A DNA stretch of 50,796 nucleotides from Planctomycetota bacterium (GCA_024279865.1 JAJRRC010000050.1:1-50796), one strand, 5' to 3'. Shown: positions 27,958 through 35,891, numbered from the stretch's first letter. Notes: generated by a model not told the origin, from the sequence alone. Numbers and translations are program-made.

Positions 27958-27979
27958 ATGAATACCTATTCATATGAAT
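27958..27979 (-). promoter_or_regulatory. Candidate ArsR operator upstream of arsR-pst
   Basis: Two overlapping palindromes: TGAATACCTATTCA (inner 14 nt of a perfect inverted repeat, 27958-27973) and ATTCATATGAAT (27968-27979). The TGAA-N-TTCA layout is like SmtB/CzrA/ArsR operators. It lies 86-107 nt upstream of the arsR start codon, within reach of its promoter. The divergent CoADR gene starts about 380 nt away on the other side. Confidence 0.6.
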
Positions 27980-28149
27980 GCTCGTTTATTCCTCGAATCT
28001 CAAAAAAAATCAAAAAGGGTTCCGCTTCGACACGGAGTTGGTTACCATGCCGCTGACAGGTCTCATCCCGATGCCTTGATGTCATAGACTGTGGACAAAG
28101 TAAATTCAGAAGTGTGATTTTGGTTTCCCCTTTTTTCAAAAGAAACAAT

Positions 28150-28266
28150 GCTATAAAAAAATTTATCATGACGGATATGGAAGGCTCCGCAGGCGTTTTG
28201 ACCCACGATGAGCACCCTTCGAGCCTTCTCGAACTGATACAGATGCCTTATACGCCGATCAAATAA
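28150..28266 (+). pseudogene. Possible remnant of an M55 D-aminopeptidase-like gene
   Basis: The frame reads KKFIMTDMEGSAGVL then THDEHPSSLLELIQ, ending at TAA 28264-28266; a short version from ATG 28168 is 32 codons. The start FIMTDMEG.AGV resembles the metal-binding N-terminus of M55 peptidases (DppA family). The rest of a roughly 270-residue family is absent. The surrounding 490 nt between arsR and CoADR contain no other gene that I can see. Confidence 0.35.
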
Positions 28267-28306
28267 CCTCGACAAACATTTTTTTTGACCTTGCCCAACA
28301 CCCAAG

Positions 28307-28354
28307 GCCCCTGATGAATATAATGAAGCCAAACACTTTCTTTTCATCAGGGGC
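28307..28354 (+). promoter_or_regulatory. 12-bp hairpin that covers the SD of the CoADR gene
   Basis: GCCCCTGATGAA (28307-28318) pairs perfectly with TTCATCAGGGGC (28343-28354), with a 24-nt loop. The 3' arm contains AGGGG, the only good SD for the ATG at 28363. In RNA the hairpin would hide the ribosome-binding site, so translation may be controlled by opening it. No T tract follows. An operator role in DNA is an alternative. Confidence 0.55.
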
Positions 28355-28362
28355 AATTTATC

Positions 28363-30039
28363 ATGGCAAACACTTCGGCCCAATCAGGTCCTAAAATCCT
28401 CATCGTCGGCGGCGTTGCAGGCGGAGCCTCCACCGCAGCACGAGCCCGCAGACTCAGTGAAAACGCACAGATCATCATGTTCGAACGAGGCCCACACGTC
28501 TCATTCGCCAACTGCGGGTTGCCCTATTTCCTTGGCGGCGAAATCACCCAGCAAAGCAAACTACTTGTCCAAACGCCCCAAGCACTCTACGACCGCTTTC
28601 GCATCGATGTTCGAACCCTCAGTGAAGTGACCGCCATCGACCGAGAAGCAAAAGAAGTCACCATCTGCAACCTTCAAGACAAGCAAACCTATACCGAGTC
28701 CTATGACCATCTGGTCCTTTCCACCGGCGCGTCCCCCCTGGTCCCGCCGATCCCGGGCATCGGTAAAGAAGGTCAATTCACCCTGCGAAATGTGGTCGAT
28801 ACCGAACTCATTGACCAATGGATCAAAAACAAAAAAGCACAACGGGCCATCGTTGTCGGCGGTGGATACATCGGCCTGGAAATGGCTGAACAACTCCGCC
28901 ATCGAGGCCTCGAAGTCGTCCTCGCCGAAGCACTCCCACAAGTTATGGCGCCCATGGATATGGAAATGGCCAACATCCTCCATCGCACCTTACGAGACCA
29001 TGGCATCGAACTCCACCTAGGCGACCCCGTTGCCTCCTTCGAATCCAACGGCAACGGAACCACCCTCGTTACCCTTAAAAGTGGAACCCGACTCGGAGCG
29101 GACCTAGTCATCTTGGGCCTAGGTGTCAGACCTGAAACCAAACTCGCACGCGAGGCAGACCTCACCCTCGGCGAACGCGGCGGCATCCGCGTCAACGACC
29201 ACATGCAAACCAATGACCCCGCCATCTTCGCCATCGGCGATGCCATCGAAGTACGCAACCGCGTCACCTCCCAATGGTCTCTGGTCCCACTGGCGGGACC
29301 CGCCAACCGACAAGGACGCATCGTCGCTGACAACATCTTCGGCCGCGACGCGACCTACAAAGGAACCCTCGGCACCGCAGTCCTGCGACTGTTCGAACTC
29401 TCCGCAGCCTGCACCGGTATCAACGAACGGACCTGCCAACAAGCAAACATCCCCTATGAAATTGTCCACCTGCATCCGAACCACCATGTGGGCTACTACC
29501 CCGGGGCCAAACCCATTGCCCTCAAACTGATCTTTGCCCCCGACACTGGCAAAATCCTCGGCGCCCAAGCCGTCGGTGAAAAAGGGGTCGACAAACGCAT
29601 CGACGTCATCGCCACGGCCATCCTCGGAGGCATGACCGTAAATGACCTTGCTGAACTGGAATTGGCCTACGCGCCACCTTTCGGTGCAGCCAAGGACCCG
29701 GTCAACCTCGCAGGCATGGCCGCTCAAAATATTCTGGCGGGCGATGTCGCTGTCATGCAGTGGCATCAAGTCCAATCACTGGACCTTGAAAAAACATTGA
29801 TCCTCGATGTGCGTGATGACCCTGAGCGTGCTGCGGGACATATCCCCAACACCATTCATATTCCCTTAAATAATTTGCGGGACCGACTCACGGAATTGCC
29901 CAAAAACAAACAAATTCTAGTTCATTGTCAGTCTGGTCAACGGTCGTATTATGCGTGTCGTATTTTGAGCCTTCATGGCTTTCAGTGCGCTAATCTCACC
30001 GGTTCATACAAAACATGGAAAATGGCACAGACAAACTGA
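28363..30039 (+). CDS. FAD-dependent CoA-disulfide reductase fused to a rhodanese domain
   Basis: 558 residues. FAD motif ILIVGGVAGGASTAARARR (12-30); redox Cys51 in SFANCGLPYF, the single-cysteine active site of CoA-disulfide reductases and related persulfide reductases. A second Rossmann motif RAIVVGGGYIGLEMAEQL binds NAD(P)H, and FAIGDAIE closes the FAD site. The dimerisation domain has MTVNDLAELELAYAPPFGAAKDP. Residues 470-555 are a rhodanese domain with catalytic Cys522 in VHCQSGQRS. This is the CoADR-RHD architecture, linked to disulfide/persulfide/polysulfide reduction in the cytoplasm. An SD-sequestering hairpin precedes it. Confidence 0.93.
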   Translation: MANTSAQSGPKILIVGGVAGGASTAARARRLSENAQIIMFERGPHVSFANCGLPYFLGGEITQQSKLLVQTPQALYDRFRIDVRTLSEVTAIDREAKEVTICNLQDKQTYTESYDHLVLSTGASPLVPPIPGIGKEGQFTLRNVVDTELIDQWIKNKKAQRAIVVGGGYIGLEMAEQLRHRGLEVVLAEALPQVMAPMDMEMANILHRTLRDHGIELHLGDPVASFESNGNGTTLVTLKSGTRLGADLVILGLGVRPETKLAREADLTLGERGGIRVNDHMQTNDPAIFAIGDAIEVRNRVTSQWSLVPLAGPANRQGRIVADNIFGRDATYKGTLGTAVLRLFELSAACTGINERTCQQANIPYEIVHLHPNHHVGYYPGAKPIALKLIFAPDTGKILGAQAVGEKGVDKRIDVIATAILGGMTVNDLAELELAYAPPFGAAKDPVNLAGMAAQNILAGDVAVMQWHQVQSLDLEKTLILDVRDDPERAAGHIPNTIHIPLNNLRDRLTELPKNKQILVHCQSGQRSYYACRILSLHGFQCANLTGSYKTWKMAQTN

Positions 30040-30098
30040 ACAATCAAATCCTTTGCCTCACGATGCAATGATTTTTCTTGTGAAGCGTTATATCTGCC

Positions 30099-31019
30099 AT
30101 GAATAACAACCTCTCCTTAGGACGAATGGTGTGCGTGGTGGCTTTACTTGGCATGGTGCTGGTGTGCCCCGCCTTTGGCCAACGAGCTTCAGCACGCAAC
30201 CGTTTTCTCAACATGGTCAAAGTCCACAAAAATCTTGAATATGCAAAAATCGATGGCCAATCGCTCAAACTCGACCTCTATTTGCCGAAAGAAATGAATA
30301 ACCCACCACCACTGCTCGTCTGGATTCACGGCGGCGGCTGGATCAGCGGAACCAAAAAACATGTCAAGCGACCCGTCCTCAAACTCGTCTTAGAAGGATA
30401 CGCCATCGCCAGCATCGACTATCGGCTCACGAACATCTCTTCACATCCTGACCAAATCCACGATTGCAAAGGAGCCATCCGCTGGCTCCGAGCCAATGCA
30501 AAAACCTACGGCTACGATGCCACACGCATCGGCGCAGGCGGGGGATCTGCCGGCGGGCATCTTGTCTTGCTACTGGGGCTCAGCCACGGCAACAAAACCC
30601 TCGAAGGAACCATCGGCGGCAATCTGGACCAATCCTCAACCATCCAAGCCATGGTCGATTTCTATGGACCCAGTGATCTCACCGCCCTTTGGGACCAAAA
30701 ACAAAAACTAAGAGAACGGTTTGAAAATCACCCAAACCCACACCCATTACTCCAATCTGCCAGCCCGCTCACCCACCTCTCAAATGATGACCCACCCCTG
30801 TTAATCTTCCACGGCGACCAAGACCCCGTCGTCCCCGTCGAACAAAGTAAAGACCTTCATAAGCAATACCAACAAGCACACCTCCAATCCACCCTTCACA
30901 TCTTCAAAGGTGCAGGCCATGGTGGAAAAGTCTTCCAAAGCGCAATCCCTTCGCGCATGGTCAAAGCATTCTTTGACCGCTACATTAAACAAATCAAAAC
31001 GAATGAGCCTGCAAACTGA
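30099..31019 (+). CDS. Secreted alpha/beta-hydrolase, acetylesterase-like
   Basis: 306 residues with a signal peptide (MVCVVALLGMVLVCPAFG). The oxyanion motif is LLVWIHGGGWISG, the nucleophile elbow GGGSAGGHLVLLLG, the catalytic Asp in GDQDPVVPVEQS and the His in GAGHGGK. This is the BD-FAE/acetyl-xylan esterase-like branch of planctomycete hydrolases. Likely removes acyl groups from glycans or small esters outside the cell. The 59-nt gap from CoADR has no terminator, so co-transcription is possible. Confidence 0.88.
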   Translation: MNNNLSLGRMVCVVALLGMVLVCPAFGQRASARNRFLNMVKVHKNLEYAKIDGQSLKLDLYLPKEMNNPPPLLVWIHGGGWISGTKKHVKRPVLKLVLEGYAIASIDYRLTNISSHPDQIHDCKGAIRWLRANAKTYGYDATRIGAGGGSAGGHLVLLLGLSHGNKTLEGTIGGNLDQSSTIQAMVDFYGPSDLTALWDQKQKLRERFENHPNPHPLLQSASPLTHLSNDDPPLLIFHGDQDPVVPVEQSKDLHKQYQQAHLQSTLHIFKGAGHGGKVFQSAIPSRMVKAFFDRYIKQIKTNEPAN

Positions 31020-31217
31020 TTGCAAAGATCATTGCGATCACCAAAAGCTCAGGGGCCGGGGGGGCTTAGGACTCGGCGTTGTGATCATCGCAGGTTAACT
31101 GTAATTCCTCACAACACCCCAACCCTGAACAAAGTAAAGAGGCCTATTCTAAAAAAACCACAAACACCAAAATTCACCAAAGAAAAACACACTAGGAATT
31201 GTGGAAGGATTTTAGGA
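31020..31217 (+). other. Gap before tRNA-Leu without a recognisable gene
   Basis: Contains GGCCGGGGGGGCTTAGG near 31057 and an A-rich stretch, then the repeat array at 31218-31257. I see no start codon with SD and no coding-like frame of useful length. It presumably holds the tRNA-Leu promoter nearer 31260-31320, which I could not assign with confidence. Confidence 0.4.
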
Positions 31218-31257
31218 GGAACTTCCGGGAAAACTTCCGGGGGAACTTCCGGGGGGG
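31218..31257 (+). repeat. Left array flanking tRNA-Leu
   Basis: GGAACTTCC units separated by GGGAAA and GGGGG, ending in seven G. Bases 31237-31257 are the exact reverse complement of 31419-31439, so tRNA-Leu sits between two arms of a perfect 21-bp inverted repeat. Confidence 0.9.
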
Positions 31258-31326
31258 ATGATTTTACGAGGTGTTTCGTGTAAAGTGTGCACGTTCTGTT
31301 AAAGAACTTAGCGGTCAAAGTGGTCT

Positions 31327-31411
31327 GGCCCGGTGGCGGAATCGGCAGACGCGACGGACTTAAAATCCGTTGACCATTATGGTCATGTGGGTTCGAGTCC
31401 CACCCGGGCCA
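31327..31411 (+). tRNA. tRNA-Leu (anticodon UAA)
   Basis: Acceptor GGCCCGG (31327-31333) pairs fully with CCGGGCC before discriminator A at 31411. The anticodon arm is ACGGA-CTTAAAA-TCCGT with UAA at the centre. A class II variable arm (TGACCATTATGGTCA) and T arm GTGGG-TTCGAGT-CCCAC are present. CCA is not encoded. Confidence 0.97.
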
Positions 31412-31417
31412 TTTTGA

Positions 31418-31490
31418 CCCCCCCCGGAAGTTCCCCCGGTTCCCCCGGTTCCCCCGGTTCCCCCGGTTCCCCCGGGGAAGTGACCCACAC
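31418..31490 (+). repeat. Right array flanking tRNA-Leu
   Basis: Eight C, GGAAGTT, then five TTCCCCCGG units of 9 nt, ending GGGGAAGTG. It begins 7 nt after the tRNA. The minus strand carries repeated GGGGG spaced by AACC, a clear G-quadruplex pattern. It may act as, or replace, the terminator, as no other terminator is visible. Confidence 0.92.
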
Positions 31491-31598
31491 AAAAGAAAAT
31501 GAGACCTGCCAAATGCAAGAACTCTTAACGCAAGCGGTTTGTCTCACGCAATTGATTTTGCACGCAATGGCCCCGAGCATATCGCCCCGAACGTTCGC

Positions 31599-31641
31599 AA
31601 AGAAAATCCAACGCTTCAGAAGACTTCAGCGTGCGGCTTGG
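31599..31641 (+). repeat. Dispersed GAATCCGACxCTTC repeat, copy 3
   Basis: CGCAAAGAAAATCCAACGCTTC followed by AGAAGACTTCAGCGTGCGGCTTGG. It matches 16553-16592 in the second half and 37921-37947 in the CGTTCGCAAAGAA start. The rest of the gap to yidD has a GCCCCCCGGGGGCGCC palindrome near 31669 and a short CTGATTG/CTGATAG tandem at 31698-31727, but no gene. Confidence 0.6.
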
Positions 31642-31753
31642 CCATTGCAGAATGATACCTCTGCCCCCCGGGGGCGCCTCTTCTGAGAGCCTTCTCTTAC
31701 TGATCGCTGATTGCTGATAGCTGATTGCTTGAAAAACTGATACGATTTTCAAG

Positions 31754-31984
31754 ATGAAACGGTTTCTTGATCGAGCGATGGCAGGCTGTCTGGTGATGGT
31801 CGTGGTCATCTATCGGTACACCTTGGGACTGTGGATGGGGGGGCATTGTCGGTTTACGCCTTCGTGTAGCCAATACATGCTCGACGCGGTGGCCAAGCAT
31901 GGCCCTTGGCGTGGCGGATGGCGTGGGATCAAACGAATTTGCCGCTGCCATCCCTGGGGTGGCTGTGGTCACGATCCTGCCTGA
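31754..31984 (+). CDS. yidD: Membrane protein insertion efficiency factor YidD
   Basis: 76 residues, the usual size. An N-terminal amphipathic/hydrophobic helix (AMAGCLVMVVVIYRYTLGLW) is followed by the family hallmark CRFTPSCSQYMLDAVAKHG and RCHPWGGCGHDP. It helps YidC-dependent insertion of membrane proteins. Normally next to yidC or rnpA, it stands here just ahead of oleC. Confidence 0.93.
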   Translation: MKRFLDRAMAGCLVMVVVIYRYTLGLWMGGHCRFTPSCSQYMLDAVAKHGPWRGGWRGIKRICRCHPWGGCGHDPA

Positions 31985-32017
31985 TTGTTTTGAACTTATC
32001 GCATGAAAGATTGATTG

Positions 32018-33661
32018 ATGTCCTGGGTTAATATCGCATCTCATTTACCTGCCATGGCAGCGCAACAACCGGACATGATCGCGGTCCGATGCCCAAGTGG
32101 ACGAGGCTACGCCAGCTATACCTACGCAGAACTCGAACAACGCAGCAATCGCGTGGCCTCAGGGCTAGCCGCCATCGGCATCGGCCGTGGCGTGCGGACA
32201 GTCCTGATGGTCAAGCCCAGTTTGGACTTCTTTGCTTTGGTGTTCGGCCTATTCAAAGTCGGCGCGGTGATGGTCTGCATCGACCCGGGCATGGGAACCA
32301 AAAACCTCGGCAAATGCCTCGCTCAAGCACAACCCCAAGCCTTCCTAGGCATTCCCAAAGCACAAATCGCCCGAAAAATGCTCGGTTGGGCTCGCAACTC
32401 CATCACCCAATCCGTCACCGTCGGCGGATGTGTGGGACAAACACTTGCCAAAGTCCAAGCCCTTGGCAATGATGCCCCCTACCTCACTCAAACCCAACCT
32501 CAGGAAACCGCAGCCATCCTCTTTACCAGCGGTTCCACAGGCATCCCCAAAGGTGTCGTCTATACCCATGAAAACTTCGATGCCCAGGTCCGAGCCTTGA
32601 TCGATGCCTTTGACATTCAACGGGGCGAAGTGGACCTCTGCACCTTTCCTTTGTTTGCACTCTATGCCCCGGCCATGGGAATGAGCGCGGTCGTCCCCAA
32701 AATGGACTTCACAAAGCCAGGCTCCGTCACCCCCTCAAACATCATCAATCCCATCAAGCAATTCAACGTCACCAACATGTTCGGCTCACCTGCCCTGCTC
32801 AAGCGCGTGGGCCAATGGGGGCAAGCCCAAAACATCACCTTGCCCACACTCAAGCGGGTCATTTCCGCGGGCGCACCGGTTCCCAGTCGCGTCATTGAGC
32901 AATTTTCAACCATGCTCAACAAAAACGTTCAAATCTGGACCCCGTACGGAGCAACCGAATCCTTGCCTGTCTCGGTCATGGGCAGCCATCAAATTCTCCA
33001 GCAAACCGCAGCCCTCACCGACCAAGGACACGGCATCTGCATCGGCAAACCCGTTGCCAGCATCCAAGTCAAAATCATTGCCATTGACGACAACCCCATC
33101 ACCACCTTGGATGAAGCTCAAGAACTATCACAAGAAAGCAATGCCCATAACATAACCTCTAAAACAGGGGAAATTTGTGTGAAGGGGCCGCAGGTAACAG
33201 CCTCTTACTTTAACCATCCCGTACCGACATCGCTGGCTAAGATCAATGATGCCGACGGCAGTTTCTGGCATCGCATGGGTGACCTCGGTTACCAAGACGA
33301 GCAAGGACTTCTCTGGTTTTGCGGTCGCAAGAGCCAGCGGGTCATCACCACAGATAAAACGTTTCACACCATCCCTTGCGAAGCCGTGTTCAACACCCAC
33401 GACAAAGTTTTTCGCACCGCCTTGGTCGCTGTGGACCAACGCCCCGTCTTGTGCGTTGAATTAGAACCAGACCATCGCAAAGCATCTTCTGCCACACGTC
33501 AAAAAATTTCCCAAGAGCTACTGGCCATCGGCCAGCAGTTTGAACATACCCGTGGGATTAAAGACCTTTTATTTTGCAAAGCGTTTCCGGTGGACATTCG
33601 CCATAACGCCAAAATCGGCCGCGAACAGCTTTCAAGCTGGGCCAAAAGGCGGTTGCGATGA
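32018..33661 (+). CDS. oleC: OleC-like beta-lactone synthetase (fatty acid CoA ligase family)
   Basis: Start at ATG 32018 (547 aa). AMP-binding superfamily motifs: ILFTSGSTGIPKGVVYTHE, TPYGATES, MGDLGYQDEQGLLWFCGRKSQR. The segment FGLFKVGAVMVCIDPGMGTKNL followed by GIPKAQIARKM is particular to OleC rather than to acyl-CoA synthetases (FGLFKVGAVM and DPGMGTKNLGKCL are the two halves). OleC activates the hydroxyl acid made by OleA/OleD and closes a beta-lactone on the way to long-chain olefins. oleD overlaps its stop by 4 nt. No oleA or oleB is in the window. Confidence 0.88.
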   Translation: MSWVNIASHLPAMAAQQPDMIAVRCPSGRGYASYTYAELEQRSNRVASGLAAIGIGRGVRTVLMVKPSLDFFALVFGLFKVGAVMVCIDPGMGTKNLGKCLAQAQPQAFLGIPKAQIARKMLGWARNSITQSVTVGGCVGQTLAKVQALGNDAPYLTQTQPQETAAILFTSGSTGIPKGVVYTHENFDAQVRALIDAFDIQRGEVDLCTFPLFALYAPAMGMSAVVPKMDFTKPGSVTPSNIINPIKQFNVTNMFGSPALLKRVGQWGQAQNITLPTLKRVISAGAPVPSRVIEQFSTMLNKNVQIWTPYGATESLPVSVMGSHQILQQTAALTDQGHGICIGKPVASIQVKIIAIDDNPITTLDEAQELSQESNAHNITSKTGEICVKGPQVTASYFNHPVPTSLAKINDADGSFWHRMGDLGYQDEQGLLWFCGRKSQRVITTDKTFHTIPCEAVFNTHDKVFRTALVAVDQRPVLCVELEPDHRKASSATRQKISQELLAIGQQFEHTRGIKDLLFCKAFPVDIRHNAKIGREQLSSWAKRRLR

Positions 33662-34653
33662 AAGTCTTGGTCACCGGCGGCGGCGGATTCCTCGGCAGCG
33701 CCCTCATCACAAAACTAATCGAGCAGGGACATGCCGTCCATGCCATCCAACGCGGACAATACCCCCACCTCCAAGATCAAGGCGTTCAATGTTTTGCAGC
33801 AGACTTGGCGAAAAACCAAGCTCTCATCGCCCAGGCAGTCCAAGGATGCGACACGGTTTTTCATGTCGCAGCCAAGGCAGGAGTCTGGGGTTCGTATGAT
33901 GACTATTACAAATCCAATGTGCAGGCCACACGCCATTTGCTTGAAGCATCCCGTAACGCAGGCGTGAAATATTTTGTGTACACCAGTTCACCCAGCGTGG
34001 TCTTTGGGGGGACCGATGAATCAGGCATCACCGAAGCCACTGCCTATCCCAATAAATACCTCGCGTTCTATCCGCAGACCAAAGCAATCGCAGAACGAGA
34101 CGTCTTGGCAGCCAACAAGCCCGGATTCGCCACGGTGGCCTTGCGGCCACATCTGATCTGGGGACCAGGCGACCGCCACCTTGTCCCACGTGTGATCAAT
34201 CGCGCTCGGGCGGGCAAGCTCAAACTCGTCGGGCCAGGGGACAACCTCGTCGACTCAACCTATATCGACAATGCGGTTCACGCCCAATTACTCGCAGCAG
34301 AATACCTCTTGACCCGTGGCCACGAAGGCGGCGGAAAAGCCTACTTCATCAGCAATGACCAACCGATCCCCATGAAGGATCTGCTCAACGGGATTCTCAA
34401 AGCAGCAAACTTGCCCCCGGTTCAAAAACATATCTCCGTCAAAATGGCGTATGTGGTGGGCTGTGTGATGGAGGGTCTTTGGAAGTTATGCCGAATTCAA
34501 CGTGAACCGTTGATGACCCGGTTTGTGGCTCGTCAATTGAGCTGCGCCCATTGGTTTGATCTTTCCGCTGCCAAGAACGATCTAGGCTACACCCCACTGG
34601 TGACAATTGAACAAGGCATGGCCCGTCTGGCGGAATCTCTTGAGTCCAAATGA
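33658..34653 (+). CDS. oleD: OleD-like NADPH-dependent 2-alkyl-3-oxoalkanoate reductase
   Basis: 331 residues. Extended short-chain dehydrogenase: nucleotide motif VLVTGGGGFLGSAL at the N-terminus, catalytic YPQTKAIAE (YxxxK) with an upstream Ser in YTSSPSVVFGG. VFHVAAKAGVWGSYDDYYKSN matches OleD (FHVAAKAGVWGSYDDY). It reduces the beta-keto acid from OleA. The ATG overlaps the oleC stop (ATGA), so the two are co-translated. Generic 3beta-HSD-like epimerase is the alternative, but the neighbour makes OleD likely. Confidence 0.88.
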   Translation: MKVLVTGGGGFLGSALITKLIEQGHAVHAIQRGQYPHLQDQGVQCFAADLAKNQALIAQAVQGCDTVFHVAAKAGVWGSYDDYYKSNVQATRHLLEASRNAGVKYFVYTSSPSVVFGGTDESGITEATAYPNKYLAFYPQTKAIAERDVLAANKPGFATVALRPHLIWGPGDRHLVPRVINRARAGKLKLVGPGDNLVDSTYIDNAVHAQLLAAEYLLTRGHEGGGKAYFISNDQPIPMKDLLNGILKAANLPPVQKHISVKMAYVVGCVMEGLWKLCRIQREPLMTRFVARQLSCAHWFDLSAAKNDLGYTPLVTIEQGMARLAESLESK

Positions 34654-34738
34654 CAGCAAGCCCTTGAACAATGCTTAAAAAATGCTCCGGGCTTGAAGCC
34701 TATTCATATTCAATTCAATACAACCAAGAGAAAGAGGC

Positions 34739-35224
34739 TTAGCCTTTGATGGCGGTTGCTTTGTTGATGGTGGGTGCGTTCTTGGGTGAACCAGACTGGG
34801 GGTTGGCCAGAGGTGTTGCCGCGATTTTGTCCACGACATCAAGACCTTCGACAACTTTACCGAAAGCGGTGTACTGGCCATCGAGATGCTGACAGCCTTG
34901 ACGGGTCAGGCAGATAAAGAACTGCGAGCCAGCGGAGTCGGGATCTGCTGAGCGGGCCATGGACAGAACACCCTTGTCGTGGGGACGGTCGTTGAATTCA
35001 GCTTTGACGTTCCAGCCTGGGCCGCCCATGCCGTTGCCGTCGGGACAACCGCCTTGAATCATAAAATCTTTGAGGATTCGATGAAAGGCCAGACCATCGT
35101 AAAAACCAGATCGTGAGAGCTTCAGAAAGTTTTCCGTGTGACCTGGCGCCACGTCAGGCCAGAGTTCGACGATGAGATCGCCTTCGGAAGTTTCGAGTTT
35201 GATTTGTGGATTGCTATCGCTCAT
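34739..35224 (-). CDS. Cyclophilin-type peptidyl-prolyl cis-trans isomerase
   Basis: 161 residues, cytoplasmic (no signal). Conserved core: FYDGLAFHRILKDFMIQGGCP (FHR catalytic Arg), MARSADPDSAGSQFFICL and LDGQYTAFGKVVEGLDVVD. It catalyses proline isomerisation during folding. It stands alone, convergent with oleD. Confidence 0.95.
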   Translation of the reverse strand: MSDSNPQIKLETSEGDLIVELWPDVAPGHTENFLKLSRSGFYDGLAFHRILKDFMIQGGCPDGNGMGGPGWNVKAEFNDRPHDKGVLSMARSADPDSAGSQFFICLTRQGCQHLDGQYTAFGKVVEGLDVVDKIAATPLANPQSGSPKNAPTINKATAIKG

Positions 35225-35249
35225 ATGGATTTCCCATTACATTAAGTTC

Positions 35250-35891
35250 ATGAAAACAAGTTCCGTATCCTATCGTACCCACCTCAATGTGCCAACCCCC
35301 CCCGCCCCCGGAAGTTCCCCCGGTAACACCCTTGGCAAATCCACGGGCCTTTTTGGATTGCAGACGCATCACCCCGTTTGCCTACGACTACTGAGCGTGC
35401 TTCTTTTAGGAGCCACATTGATGGGCTGCCAAAGCACCTCCTCTTCAAGACAAACACCCCAACTTAAGAAAGCCCCGGATTTTTCCTTATTGGATCAAGC
35501 CGGACGCCAGGTGACCTTGAGCCAACTTCGAGGTCAATGGGTGGTTCTTTATTTCCATCCTGTTGACGATGCTCCGCCCTGTGCGTGCAAAGCCTCTGCT
35601 TTTACAGGCCTACTACGGCGCATCGGAGAACTTAAAGCCCACGCATTTGCCATTAGTACCGATATCCCCGAAATGAGCAGCGGTTGGCATACCAAATATC
35701 AACTGACCAGCCCTGCGTTAAGCGACCCGGAACATCACGTCGCCAGCCAATACGGTGCATGGGCAGGGAAGATGCAACGTGTCGTTGTGATCATTAACCC
35801 ACAAGGGCGCATGGTTTATCATCAGAAAATTCGTCGAGCCCAAGGTACATTTAAAAAACTACAAAAAACACTCTCTTATCTTTATAAATAG
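35250..35891 (+). CDS. Peroxiredoxin-like (AhpC/TSA, Bcp type) lipoprotein with a repeat-bearing N-terminus
   Basis: ATG 35250 gives 213 aa; the frame is open from 35172 and the start is uncertain because a CCCCCGGAAGTT array (35296-35325) lies in the first 30 codons. A lipobox LLLGATLMGC puts the acylated Cys at residue 60, unusually far in, so the repeat may have displaced the original start. The thioredoxin-fold part has KAPDFSLLDQAGRQVTLSQLRGQWVVLYFHP, split as APDFSLLDQAGR and WVVLYFHP, and the peroxidatic Cys in PPCACKASAF. Probably reduces hydroperoxides at the membrane. Confidence 0.8.
   Translation: MKTSSVSYRTHLNVPTPPAPGSSPGNTLGKSTGLFGLQTHHPVCLRLLSVLLLGATLMGCQSTSSSRQTPQLKKAPDFSLLDQAGRQVTLSQLRGQWVVLYFHPVDDAPPCACKASAFTGLLRRIGELKAHAFAISTDIPEMSSGWHTKYQLTSPALSDPEHHVASQYGAWAGKMQRVVVIINPQGRMVYHQKIRRAQGTFKKLQKTLSYLYK
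35296..35325 (+). repeat. CCCCCGGAAGTT array near the start of the peroxiredoxin gene
   Basis: CCCCCCCCGCCCCCGGAAG followed by TTCCCCCGGT. It encodes PTPPAPGSSPGN between the chosen start codon and the hydrophobic signal segment. Confidence 0.85.

Noticed and set aside
31109-31492. Minus-strand frame with NRG repeats overlapping tRNA-Leu.
   Set aside because: Its peptide is the antisense of a tRNA and of repeat arrays, with no SD or domain.
31333-31686. Plus-strand frame starting inside tRNA-Leu with GSP repeats.
   Set aside because: Starts within the tRNA; the middle is the array and the end is a dispersed repeat.
34680-34738. Possible terminator after the cyclophilin gene (GGCTTCAAGCC, then T-rich).
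   Set aside because: Stem of only 4-5 bp and the T tract is displaced by several bases; too weak to call.
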